Assembly: GCF_013141915.1 (NCBI RefSeq)
Contig: NZ_SROX01000001.1
Span: 372,001 to 436,000, forward strand
Length of the DNA stretch: 64,000 nucleotides
Direction: 5' to 3'
DNA from: Cupriavidus necator
GTDB lineage: Bacteria > Pseudomonadota > Gammaproteobacteria > Burkholderiales > Burkholderiaceae
Shown: one piece after another, positions 26,373 to 35,411 of the stretch
How the letters are laid out: each line of letters starts with the position of its first letter
Position numbering within the stretch: the first letter of the stretch is position 1
Translations under genes and position numbers: made by a program
The notes under the pieces: generated by a model
What the model saw: only the letters and a program-made list of their open reading frames with translations
Told to the model about the DNA's origin: nothing
The model's database searches: none

Positions 26373-29168
26373 ATGGTTTCAGCGACCGACCTGGCCAAAC
26401 TGCTTGGCGCCGCATTTTCGCAGGCCAACCGCTTGCTGCGCCTGCAGACGCCCCTTGGGCAAGACGCGCTGATGCCCGAACAGCTGCAGGCGGCAGAGCA
26501 GCTGGACGGCGGCGGATTCCGCATTGAGCTGACGGCCGTATCGGACAACGCCGGCATCGAAGCGCAAAGCCTGCTCGGCCAGGCAGTGCGCGTGGACCTG
26601 CTGACCCAGCGCAGCCGCACCGCGTTGCGGCCCTTCCATGGCCACGTCACACGCTTTGAGCGCGTGGGCGCCAACGGCGGGCTGGCGCGCTACCGGATCG
26701 TGATCGAGCCATGGCTGGCCTTCCTGCGCCACCGTCGCGACAGCTTCCTGTTCCAGGACATGTCGGTGGTCGAGGTGGTGGACAGCGTGTTCGGCGATTA
26801 CAACGGCCAGGGCAAGCTGGTGCCGGCGTGGCGCTGGGCGCTGCGCGACGCTGCGGCTTATCCACGCCGCAGCATCGTCACGCAGTACGAAGAAAGCGAC
26901 TTCGATTTCGTGACGCGCCTGCTCGCCGAAGAGGGCTTGTTTTACTACTTCGAACACGAAGCCGCCGACGGTGAGGCACTTGGCACGCACCGCATGGTGA
27001 TCGCCGATGCCAACGATGTCTTCCAGGACAACGAACAGGCCAGCATCCGCTTCGGCCGCGCCGATGCCACCGCCGCCGAAGACGTGATCGACCGCTGGCA
27101 AGGCGCGCGCAGGCTGCAGACCAATGCGGTGGCCGTGGCCAGCTGGGACTATCGTGCCAAGGCGGTGCGCAGTGCCCAGGCCGGTGCGCCGACCGAGGGC
27201 AATTCAGCCGCGCCGGCCTTGCAAGACACCGACTACCCCGGCCAATACTGGTTCGAGGACGGCGAGCAGGCACAGCGCCATGCCCGGCAACTGGTGGAGG
27301 CGCTGGAAGTACGGCGCCTGTCGTTCTCGGGCGAAGGCAGCGTACGCACGCTGGCGCCCGCCAGCCGCTTCATGCTGACCGGCCACTTTGACTACGAGCG
27401 CGTGCAGGGAGATGACGAACGCCGCTTTGTCGTCCTGGCGGTGACGCACGCGGCCCGCAACAACCTGAACGAGCGCTTCCGGGGCGTCATCGATCAATTG
27501 CTTGGGGCCGGCCAGACCACCGCTGCGCCTGCCAAAGGGACTACGGCCGCCGCGGACGTGCCGTTCTACCGCAACCAGTTCACGGTAGTACCGGCAAAGG
27601 TCCCATACCGCCCGCAACAGCTTGACGGACATGGCCGGCAACTGCACCCGCGGCCTACTGTCACCGGCGCCCAGACCGCCATCGTCATCGGCGCGGACGG
27701 TCCCGTGCATACCGACCGCGACCATCGGGTAAAAGTCCAGTACCACTGGCAGCGCGGTGGCCGCTCGGCCAGCCGGCTGTCTCATCCGGCCGGCGATGAC
27801 AACGCCCGTGCTGAAGCTGGTTTGGGCACCTGGGTCCGCGTAGCCACCCCGGTTGCCGGCGCCAACTGGGGCGGCGTGGCACTGCCGCGCGTCGGCCAGG
27901 AAGTGGTGGTGGAATTCCAGCATGGCGACATCGATCGGCCGGTGGTGATCGGCGCCGCCTACAACGGCCGCGGCCAGGCCAGCGCCCAGTACAACAAAAA
28001 CCAGACCGGTGCCGGCAATGCAACCGGCAATGCCCCGGCGTGGTTTGCTGGCAGCAGTGAGGCTGCCGATGGCAAGCAGGACGGCGGCGCCCAGCCCAAC
28101 GGGCAGCAAGGCCACGCCCACAATGCGGTGCTGTCCGGTATCAAGACCCAGGCACTCGGGAATAGCCAGGACGGGACCGGCGGCTATAACCAGCTCGTCT
28201 TCGACGATACCTCGGGACAAAGCCGCACCCTGCTATCCAGCACGCAAGCGACCTCGGCACTGACGCTGGGCCACCACCTGGAACAACGCGACAACGCCCG
28301 CCAGGCAGCACTCGGCCACGGCGCCGCGCTGGAAACGGCGGACAGCGGCGCTTTGCGAGGCGGTTCGGGCATGCTGCTGACCGCGCACGGTGCGGACACC
28401 AGCGTGCCCTTGCTCGATAGCGAGGGCGCTGCAACGCAGGTAGAAGCCAGCACTGAACTGCTGACCTCGCTGGCCGATGTCGCGCGCAAGCAAAAGGCGG
28501 ATTTGCCGGACGAGCCCGCTCCGGCCGAACTTCCGGCCATCGCTCAGTTGAAGCACACCACTGAGGTCCTGCGTCATACGGAAGCGGCAGCGGATGGCAA
28601 GGCCAATGCCACTGCGTACAACGAGCCCCACCTGCAGGTCTCCGCACCCAAGGGCATCGCCGCAACCACACCCGCCGACGCGGTGCTGGTCGCGGGTACG
28701 CAGCTGACGCTGGCGGCGCAGAAGGATGCCAATGTGGCGGCGGGCGGGAATTTGTCGGTGGCGGTGGCTGACGGGTTGAGTTTGTTCACCCATGGCAAGG
28801 CTGGGGGTGAGGCCGGTGCGGGGATTGCCATGCATGCGGCGAGTGGGAAGGTGGGTGTTGCCAGCTTGCAGGGTCAGGGACGCATTGCCGCGGAAAAGCT
28901 GGTGACTGTGTCCTCGTCTCAGGGGGCGGTCAATGTGCAAGCGCAAGAGCATGTGTTGTTGAATGCTGCCGGGGCGCAGATCCGGGTGCTGGGGAATACG
29001 ATCGAGGTGCATGCGCCGGGGATGACTACGTTTAAGGGGGGGCAGCATTTGTTTGTGGGGCCGGGGGGCGGTGGGGCGGGGACGGGGTTGCCGAAGGGGA
29101 CATTGAAGGGATGCGATATCCAGGAAGGTGAGGCCGCCAATCTTGGTTTGGCTTCAGTTTCTCGATAA
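26373..29168 (+). CDS. vgrG: VgrG spike protein 2, no adaptor extension
   Basis: 931 residues. The N-terminal hub (ELTAVSDNAGIEAQSLLGQA, FEEG-like base, VTQYEESDFDFVTRLLAEEG), the OB fold (DHRVKVQYHWQRGG, GQEVVVEFQHGDIDRPVVIG) and a long DUF2345 needle are all present. It ends about 40 residues after the needle with a Gly-rich tail (VGPGGGGAGTGLPKG) and no Ig/TTR-like domain, unlike VgrG1 and VgrG3. A DUF4123 adaptor gene follows instead. The last ~400 bases of coding strand (28740-29120) become strikingly G/T-rich. GGGAG precedes the ATG by 9 bases. Confidence 0.96.
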   Translation: MVSATDLAKLLGAAFSQANRLLRLQTPLGQDALMPEQLQAAEQLDGGGFRIELTAVSDNAGIEAQSLLGQAVRVDLLTQRSRTALRPFHGHVTRFERVGANGGLARYRIVIEPWLAFLRHRRDSFLFQDMSVVEVVDSVFGDYNGQGKLVPAWRWALRDAAAYPRRSIVTQYEESDFDFVTRLLAEEGLFYYFEHEAADGEALGTHRMVIADANDVFQDNEQASIRFGRADATAAEDVIDRWQGARRLQTNAVAVASWDYRAKAVRSAQAGAPTEGNSAAPALQDTDYPGQYWFEDGEQAQRHARQLVEALEVRRLSFSGEGSVRTLAPASRFMLTGHFDYERVQGDDERRFVVLAVTHAARNNLNERFRGVIDQLLGAGQTTAAPAKGTTAAADVPFYRNQFTVVPAKVPYRPQQLDGHGRQLHPRPTVTGAQTAIVIGADGPVHTDRDHRVKVQYHWQRGGRSASRLSHPAGDDNARAEAGLGTWVRVATPVAGANWGGVALPRVGQEVVVEFQHGDIDRPVVIGAAYNGRGQASAQYNKNQTGAGNATGNAPAWFAGSSEAADGKQDGGAQPNGQQGHAHNAVLSGIKTQALGNSQDGTGGYNQLVFDDTSGQSRTLLSSTQATSALTLGHHLEQRDNARQAALGHGAALETADSGALRGGSGMLLTAHGADTSVPLLDSEGAATQVEASTELLTSLADVARKQKADLPDEPAPAELPAIAQLKHTTEVLRHTEAAADGKANATAYNEPHLQVSAPKGIAATTPADAVLVAGTQLTLAAQKDANVAAGGNLSVAVADGLSLFTHGKAGGEAGAGIAMHAASGKVGVASLQGQGRIAAEKLVTVSSSQGAVNVQAQEHVLLNAAGAQIRVLGNTIEVHAPGMTTFKGGQHLFVGPGGGGAGTGLPKGTLKGCDIQEGEAANLGLASVSR

Positions 29169-29206
29169 TTGCGTGCGCACTGATCAAAAAACACTACCGG
29201 TTACCA

Positions 29207-30271
29207 ATGCTATCCGACCTCGCACAACCTGGAACTTCGTTGTACTTGCAGGCGCTGGCTCTGGTGCGCGTCTTCGCTGGGCATTGCCAAGCACGAGAGA
29301 ACGACGACAGCAGTGAGGCACCGATGGCGTGGCTCTTGCTCGACAGTTGGCTAGACAATCCCATGGGCGAAGCTTTCGAGGTTGACTTCCCGGAGCATGC
29401 AGACGCCAGGGTTGCTGTGCCCGATCCCTTCTTCGAAGGCAGAGAAAATAGCGCGCCTTGCCTGGTTCCTTTGCCGCAAACCATGCAACGCGAAGTACCA
29501 GATTCCCTCGCCGAGGCCAAGGCACAGCAATGGCTGACGAGCCAGGTGGCAATGGCTTGGCTCGCCGCCAGGCAGCGGATGGTTCCGCAGCCGTTTTGCG
29601 GTTTGCTACTAAGCCGTGCTTCTGGACATGCCATCGCAGCGCATTTGCTCAGGTTGGGCTTCCAGATGCGGGGAAAAGAAGAGGCCGCGCGTCTGTTCCG
29701 CTATCACGATCCGCGCGTTATGCAGCGACTCTGGAGTCACCTTTCTATGGCGCAACAAAATGCCTGGATGGGCCCGATCGATTCTTGGTGGTCATTGGTG
29801 CAGCCGTGGGAGCCATGGGATCCCGATGAATTGATAGACGGCATCCCACCAGTCACAGCGGTGCCTGCGTGGCAGAAAGTACTGAGGCCGCATACGCGGG
29901 AGGCTGACTACTCCATGTGCTCCAGCCATCTGCTGGATGACAGGCAATGGTCTTGGGCCGATGCGTCCCCAATCGCAGGGAAGGTATGGCAGACGCTGGC
30001 AGGCGATGGAGTCGGCGTAGCGCTGCAACCCGATGGATCTACGATGGATCGCATGCTGGCTCAAGGTATCGCCGTGGGTCTGGCTGGCGAGAACCTTGAA
30101 GCGTTTGTGAAAGAAAGCTGGAGAGCACGTACAGGATCTGCACCGCTGAATTGGGATCAGCCCTGGTTGCGCGAAGGCCTTGCTGCAGTCCTGCAGCGGA
30201 TGGAGGCGGACCCGCAAGCGTCGTTTGGTAGTCTGCTTCATGAGTCAGTACAGGAGAGGAATACCCCATGA
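29207..30271 (+). CDS. DUF4123-type T6SS effector adaptor/chaperone
   Basis: 354 residues, soluble. DUF4123 proteins load a specific effector onto the VgrG tip. Supporting strings in the expected order are MAWLLLDSW, MREVPD-like spacing, SQVAMAWLAARQRM, and above all EEAARLFRYHDPRVMQRLW, the family's 'RFYDPRVL' signature, followed by FLGPIDSWW-like MGPIDSWWSL. The C-terminal ~150 residues are less conserved. It lies between vgrG2 and the VasX-like effector and overlaps the latter by 4 bases (ATGA), so it most likely serves that effector. GC is lower than in the core genes. Confidence 0.88.
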   Translation: MLSDLAQPGTSLYLQALALVRVFAGHCQARENDDSSEAPMAWLLLDSWLDNPMGEAFEVDFPEHADARVAVPDPFFEGRENSAPCLVPLPQTMQREVPDSLAEAKAQQWLTSQVAMAWLAARQRMVPQPFCGLLLSRASGHAIAAHLLRLGFQMRGKEEAARLFRYHDPRVMQRLWSHLSMAQQNAWMGPIDSWWSLVQPWEPWDPDELIDGIPPVTAVPAWQKVLRPHTREADYSMCSSHLLDDRQWSWADASPIAGKVWQTLAGDGVGVALQPDGSTMDRMLAQGIAVGLAGENLEAFVKESWRARTGSAPLNWDQPWLREGLAAVLQRMEADPQASFGSLLHESVQERNTP

Positions 30272-32940
30272 CAGCTAGTCAGCCTTGCAAGACGCCGTGC
30301 TCAAATTGCTCTCGTACAGGGTTGCCGATCCTGTTTGGCCGGTATGGTGTTGCCTACCATTCGCAGACATCCGCCATGGAACTGCTACGTCGTTATATGC
30401 CAAAGGGTCAGCTGCAGGCTAGCCCGGGTGGCATTAAACTGGAAACGGCCGTTTACAATTTACGGATGCTGCGTGCAGGGTACCTATATTTGTGCATAGA
30501 GCGAGCAGGCGGCAAGGAATGGGAGGGCTATGCCGTACATCCACAAGGATTCCTGAACAAGTTCGACGTCATGCTACCCGCTACGGCCAGGGTGAAAGTC
30601 GCATGCGCCCGCGGGCCACGCCAGGCAAACAATGGTCTGGTCTGGATCGACAAGCCAAACGAGGTGACGAGGGTCTGGTACATGTTTCACCCGGATCTGC
30701 TGGACCCCAGGCACCTTAAGCGTGAAGTAGAGCCGAAGCTCGATACCTACATGCAGTGTTTCGACGCGAAAGGTTGGTTCGCAGGTAATCATGCGCAGAA
30801 GGACACTGCGGAGCCAGAAAAGTTGTACGCGGATATGCTGGACTATGGAGCGTTTTCCAACGAACTCAAAGTCCGCGATGCGTGCGAGCCGCTGTTGTAC
30901 GGGCTTATGGGCAGCAATGCAAAAGAGCGCGGCTGGGGCGACTATCTGGAAGACGTTGAGATGCCGGTCTATTCGATCGACTCCGTCAATACAGGAGCGA
31001 CGGAAACGGTGGCCATGACTGTCAAGCAGCCGACCTATGGCCTCGCACATGCAACCCGGCTACTGGCCATGCGCGAAATGCTGATGTCCGGCAAAGGGGC
31101 GGTCGTTGCCTGCGAAGACCCGCTCGGGATTACACAGGAACTTGGGCATTTACAAGCCGAAGCACAAGTGGCGTACACCGCCTGGCAGGCGAGGAGTGTG
31201 AACGGCCTTCACGAGAGTATCAACAATGAGTGGGTGTGCCAGACCGCAGTCGCCGCCCAGAGTCTCCGAAAGCTAATTAAGGAAGGCACCGTTGCTCGCA
31301 CCGAGGCCGATATCAAACGGCGCATGGAGGTCATTCAGCGTATGCCGCCGATGATTTATCCTGACGAAGCAACGCGGCGGCAGCAACAGGAAATAATGTT
31401 GCGTCGGCGCGAGGAACAATTGGCCCGCGAGCGGGCGCGCGCCGCAGCTGCCGGCGAAGAGGAGTACGCCAAGTATTATGACGAGGCAAAGGGGAAGGAG
31501 ATCCTTGAGGAGCAGCGCAGGCAGGTTGAGCTGGACGCCCAACGTCGCTCCAAGCTCGGTCAGGACCAAGTCGCTTGGTTGAACAGCCAGGCGTTGCTTA
31601 CGGCCGCAAATTGCTACAGTGGAACTGATGACCGGATCGGCTCCGCTGGCGGCGGAGCCGCCCTATCCAAGCAACTAGCGCAAGCGCTTGCGGGGACGGA
31701 GAGCAACGGGGCCGGCCACGCATGGATCAAGAATGCAAAGCTTGTCGATGGAAAGCCGTTGTCCTTGGTGCTAACGCGGGGGAATGCCACGTTGAAGGCC
31801 GCTATGCAGGAAATCATGGGAGAGAGTAATGCGACGCTCCCGGCGGTCGAACCAACGACACCGCTGGCGGATAAGGTAGCCAACTTGCTCAAGCCTTTTG
31901 GTGCACGTGTTGCTCTGGGCGACAAGGCCTTGTCGTTCCTGGATGAGTTTCCGTCTATCAGTCAGAGCGACAGGCTGCAGAAACTGGCGTGGCCGGCGCA
32001 TGTGGCCAGCCTGATGAGTGTAAAGATGGTGCAGACCGTGCAGGGGATGCCGGTAGCGCGAGCTGAAGTGGCACTAACGCGCTTTCTTTCGCTGACCGCT
32101 GTTGCAACGGTTGGCAGCACTGCCGAACGTTACGCCGCACAGCTGGCGCGCGCAGATCAGGATCGATTAAGGAATGCGACTAACGCCGCGACGGTGCGAG
32201 TTCGAAGAGGACTTTCGGCGAACGTCGCGAAGGCGGTTCCCAACGTACGTGCCTCGGCGCTCGCAGGGGTTTTGGACGTTGCGCAAGGCATCATCAAAGG
32301 GGTCCAGTTTGGCGCAAAATTGGATGCCCGAAGCGGGACCGACATGGTCGGTGGCCTCTTGCAAGGCATTGGCAGCGTCATGGATTGGCGGGCCAAGGCA
32401 TATGAGGAAACGATCTATAAGAGTGTCAAAGCTCACGATTTGTTCACGGCGCCAGGAATGCGGAGTACGTTTGAAGGCCTGCAGCTACGGCATCTCAAAG
32501 CCCTGCGCGTCACGGCATTCAAGTTCCTTGCGCCGGCAGCGGTGATCTCCATGGTTCTGGACTCGATGGATGCAATCAAGTCGGCGCAGCGGCAGGAGTA
32601 TGGGCTGATGTTGGCACAGATTGTCAGCGCTGTCGGCACGCTTTTTACCATAGCGGGGTCCGGAGCAAGTATCGTGGCGCTGATAACTGGTGGCGCGGCA
32701 GCCGGCATTTCGGCTGGGTGGGCAGCTGCAGCCGCAGTGTTCGGCTTGATTGGTGCTGTGGTCGCTGTGGTGGCCATCATTGCCATTTGGGCACTGAGCG
32801 ATGAGCCGTGGGTCAACTGGCTGCAGGACAATCCGTTGAATAAATTACGCAACAAGGACCGTAAGGCTCCCATCCACGATAATTTAAAGGACACCTTGCA
32901 GCAACTGGCGAACGCCCAAGCCGAATTGCAGGGTGGATAA
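30268..32940 (+). CDS. VasX-like membrane-acting T6SS effector
   Basis: 890 residues. The N-terminus has a Cys-rich head (PCKTPCSNCSRTGLPILFGR, Cys 6, 10, 13) leading into the region typical of VasX-type toxins (VYNLRMLRAGYLYLCIE, YAVHPQGFLNKFD). A long charged helical middle follows (~355-435, LRRREEQLARERARAAAAGE), a likely coiled coil. The last ~140 residues hold hydrophobic helices at ~750-768, 780-822 and 827-843 (IGAVVAVVAIIAIWAL), consistent with a colicin-like membrane-permeabilising end. It is preceded by a DUF4123 adaptor and followed by DUF6708 membrane proteins, the usual partners. The mode of action is inferred from the architecture. Confidence 0.82.
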   Translation: MTASQPCKTPCSNCSRTGLPILFGRYGVAYHSQTSAMELLRRYMPKGQLQASPGGIKLETAVYNLRMLRAGYLYLCIERAGGKEWEGYAVHPQGFLNKFDVMLPATARVKVACARGPRQANNGLVWIDKPNEVTRVWYMFHPDLLDPRHLKREVEPKLDTYMQCFDAKGWFAGNHAQKDTAEPEKLYADMLDYGAFSNELKVRDACEPLLYGLMGSNAKERGWGDYLEDVEMPVYSIDSVNTGATETVAMTVKQPTYGLAHATRLLAMREMLMSGKGAVVACEDPLGITQELGHLQAEAQVAYTAWQARSVNGLHESINNEWVCQTAVAAQSLRKLIKEGTVARTEADIKRRMEVIQRMPPMIYPDEATRRQQQEIMLRRREEQLARERARAAAAGEEEYAKYYDEAKGKEILEEQRRQVELDAQRRSKLGQDQVAWLNSQALLTAANCYSGTDDRIGSAGGGAALSKQLAQALAGTESNGAGHAWIKNAKLVDGKPLSLVLTRGNATLKAAMQEIMGESNATLPAVEPTTPLADKVANLLKPFGARVALGDKALSFLDEFPSISQSDRLQKLAWPAHVASLMSVKMVQTVQGMPVARAEVALTRFLSLTAVATVGSTAERYAAQLARADQDRLRNATNAATVRVRRGLSANVAKAVPNVRASALAGVLDVAQGIIKGVQFGAKLDARSGTDMVGGLLQGIGSVMDWRAKAYEETIYKSVKAHDLFTAPGMRSTFEGLQLRHLKALRVTAFKFLAPAAVISMVLDSMDAIKSAQRQEYGLMLAQIVSAVGTLFTIAGSGASIVALITGGAAAGISAGWAAAAAVFGLIGAVVAVVAIIAIWALSDEPWVNWLQDNPLNKLRNKDRKAPIHDNLKDTLQQLANAQAELQGG

Positions 32941-32966
32941 GCAGGGACGGATTTTTAAGGATTTTT

Positions 32967-34106
32967 ATGTTCGGTCGCGAATACGAATACGCACGCGCCA
33001 GGCGCCGATCCATCGCAAAAAGCCGGCAGCTATTGAACATCGACGGACAGCGTCGTTGGCGCGTCGATGAAAATAGTCCTGCCGAGGGCGTCTTTATCCC
33101 CGGCCGTTGCATCTATGCGCAGAACGAAGCCTATCTGGAACTTGCCAACCCTGGTTTCGGCGTGCAAAGCATGGTGACGTCCTGGGCGCTGCTGGTACTG
33201 CTTGGTTGTCTGTTCACGATTTGGGTCTGGTACGGCCTGGCGCTTCACCCGCTGCTGTTTGGCAGGGTGTTTTTCCTCGGCTGGAACGAACCCTATGAAT
33301 CGGCCATGCTTCCGCTGGTGATTGGGGGGTGGACGGTCATGTTGTTGTTCGTGGCCGGTTTCGTGTTTCTCGTCGTCATGATGTTCGTTGGCCTGGGTGC
33401 GCGTACCGCGTTCTTCAGCCCGTTGCGCGGCCGTGTCCGGTTCAACCGCAAGACTCGCCAGGTCTACGTATTGCGACCTGGCTATTGTGGTGGCGACAAG
33501 GTGTTCCCATGGGATCGCCTAGAGGCTGTGCTGAAGCCATTTCCCGCACGCATGGAGCCCAAAATTGTCCGCTACAAGCAAGCTCAACCTCTGGTTCTTT
33601 ACCACCCTCCATTTAATGCAGACGATACATCTGCAGAAGGCGAGGACGTCATATTTATCGAGTCCGCGACAAACGCCTACTACCCGGAGGGAGTCGCAGG
33701 CCTGTGGGAGTACATTCGCCAATATATGGAGGAAGGCCCTTCGGTCGATGTGATTCCACCCAATGCCCCGGCGTCGTTCAAACAAGTGCCGCGCTATCTG
33801 CCACCTGCCTACAGCACCTATTGCGGCATGCCAAGCGCTGCACAATGCAGGTTGGAGATGGATGTGTCATTCTATCTGCCCCTGTATATGGCCCTGGCGC
33901 AATCCACTTGCTCGTGGGCGCGCTTTCCGACGGACTGGGAGAGCGATTCTGGCATTGGAGAGCCAGAGGAGCGGCCCGTGCAGGCTGGCGCTGTGATGAC
34001 AGCAATGGTGTATCGCGCAGAAGGCAAGCTCGCTAACGAGGATGAGGTGGAGTTCATGCGATGCTGGGGAACCGCACAGGGCCTTGATGAGGCCATGGCG
34101 CGATAG
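32967..34106 (+). CDS. DUF6708-type membrane protein, probable immunity to the VasX-like effector
   Basis: 379 residues. Two hydrophobic hairpin regions at ~70-96 (WALLVLLGCLFTIWVWYGLA) and ~112-143 (WTVMLLFVAGFVFLVVMMFV) place it in the inner membrane. A soluble part follows with RVRFNRKTRQVYVLRPG and VFPWDRLEAVL, the pattern I associate with DUF6708. WEYIRQYMEEGPSVDVIPP is near residue 245. It starts 26 bases after the effector. A membrane-embedded immunity protein fits a toxin that attacks the inner membrane from the periplasm. The family name is from memory. Confidence 0.75.
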   Translation: MFGREYEYARARRRSIAKSRQLLNIDGQRRWRVDENSPAEGVFIPGRCIYAQNEAYLELANPGFGVQSMVTSWALLVLLGCLFTIWVWYGLALHPLLFGRVFFLGWNEPYESAMLPLVIGGWTVMLLFVAGFVFLVVMMFVGLGARTAFFSPLRGRVRFNRKTRQVYVLRPGYCGGDKVFPWDRLEAVLKPFPARMEPKIVRYKQAQPLVLYHPPFNADDTSAEGEDVIFIESATNAYYPEGVAGLWEYIRQYMEEGPSVDVIPPNAPASFKQVPRYLPPAYSTYCGMPSAAQCRLEMDVSFYLPLYMALAQSTCSWARFPTDWESDSGIGEPEERPVQAGAVMTAMVYRAEGKLANEDEVEFMRCWGTAQGLDEAMAR

Positions 34107-34134
34107 CGCGGTTGTCTGGATTAGGACGAGGCTG

Positions 34135-34836
34135 ATGTGCGGCCTGTGCGAACATGTTGATGGCCAATACATGAAAGAAGGTGAATACGCCGGTTGGCTG
34201 ACCCGCTATAAGTTGAACCGGCCGTTACGTGAATACGAAGTAGCCGAATATCTGGATAGCAAGCAACTGGCGTCAATTCTTCCACCCAACGATCACGGCG
34301 TGTTGGCCATGAATTCCACGTTCGTGGAATATGTGGACAGACAGACACTTCCTGCAGCGCGGTCGGGCGGCCATGGGAGCAACACCATTTGTTGCCATGG
34401 GTCTGGCATTCGCCGGTCATATCGCATCAACGATGTACACACTTCGGGAGGATGGCACAGCGCGGGATGCAGCTTTCATCGCTGCCGATTGGATATTTCT
34501 CACCGCGCGGTTGGTGTTTACGCTCTGCGTAATCAAATTCATCTGGCTCAAAGACTTCTTCTGCTACACCCACTACCCAATCCGCTTCAACAGCAAGAAC
34601 AGGATGGTCTACGTCTTCCGGCACAACGGTCGGGGCGGTGTGCTGACCGTACCTTGGGAAGAGCCTACTTCTACGTCGGCCGCTCAAGGCCGGCCGCTGG
34701 GAGTGAAAGCCACTACACCTTCGATCTGCGTTGCAATGTCCTGGACGATCAACGCATGGTGCGCGATACCTTCGCCGTCGGCATGGATGGCAGTACCAGC
34801 CGCGGTGCGGTAACACGCTGTGAAGATGGCCCTTGA
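34135..34836 (+). pseudogene. Frameshifted second DUF6708 immunity copy
   Basis: Three reading-frame segments follow each other. The first (34135 to ~34340) gives YAGWLTRYKLNRPLREYEV to STFVEYVDR. A triple GACA tandem (34336-34347) then shifts the frame; with only two GACA units the reading continues as VDRHFLQRGRAAMGA. The second segment has membrane helices (ATPFVAMGLAFAGHIAST; FLTARLVFTLCVIKF) and IRFNSKNRMVYVFRH. Near 34661 one base appears missing: TGG GA(n) AGA would join VPW to RAYFYVGRS. The third segment runs FDLRCNVLDDQRMVRDTFAVG and stops at 34836, shorter than the intact neighbour. It is a decayed paralogue unless the indels are read errors. Confidence 0.7.
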
Positions 34837-34921
34837 ATACGATGCCGAGCGCAGGGAGCGGCTTGGTCCAGACGGGACTGCCGCTTGATCCGATCGGCAC
34901 CCGCACTCAGTGGCACACCAG

Positions 34922-35161
34922 CTACATCCCCCCGCGCATACACCAAAGCGCCGCACCAACAAATATGACCCACGACAGGGCGGCGCCGACGGGCAGCGAT
35001 ATGGCGGCGCTGCCCAGGCTCGTAACGGCGAGCCGCCGGTTGCCACGCAGCGCGGCAATCGCTGCAACGGGCAGTGCGGCGGCACCTACGAGCGCGGGAA
35101 TCACCATCCTGGTCAGTGAAGGCTGATTTCCGCCGGCGATCAGCGCGAGGAATGCGGTCAC
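34922..35161 (-). CDS. Small hydrophobic protein or gene remnant, unknown
   Basis: About 79 residues from GTG 35161, with high-GC coding bias and two to three membrane segments (MVIPALVGAAALPVAAIAAL; AAISLPVGAALSWVIFVGAA). The open frame and hydrophobic character continue upstream for another ~20 codons (FILYHLLLVLVTAFL) back to a stop, without an ATG or ribosome site. I cannot place it in a family. It lies alone on the minus strand between the decayed immunity gene and tssA, so it may be a leftover of a longer gene lost when the cargo module was inserted. Confidence 0.35.
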   Translation of the reverse strand: MTAFLALIAGGNQPSLTRMVIPALVGAAALPVAAIAALRGNRRLAVTSLGSAAISLPVGAALSWVIFVGAALWCMRGGM

Positions 35162-35411
35162 CAGGACCAGCAGCAGATGATAGAGAATGAACCTGGCCCC
35201 GTCACTTCGCAGCTTTCGGATCCACAGTCTAATCTACGCGGGATAGGTCAGGGCGACGCCGAACGCCAACAGGTCCACGCTTCGAAACCTGGACTGGGTG
35301 CAACATATAGGAGTGGGTAGGTTGCAAATCCCCGCTCTGGCTCCACGCCCATGGCCTTACCGCACCTCCAACGGTACACTTACCCCTTGTTTCCAAGGCT
35401 GACTGACCACC

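Noticed and set aside
24344..26674. Minus-strand open frame of 776 codons over clpV
   Set aside because: It is antisense to clpV, which has complete Walker motifs. The composition is that of a shadow frame.
34833..35126. Plus-strand open frame of 97 codons after the second DUF6708 copy
   Set aside because: It has no ribosome site and no recognised family, its composition is ambiguous, and it overlaps the membrane-protein fragment on the other strand. It may only be part of the module scar.
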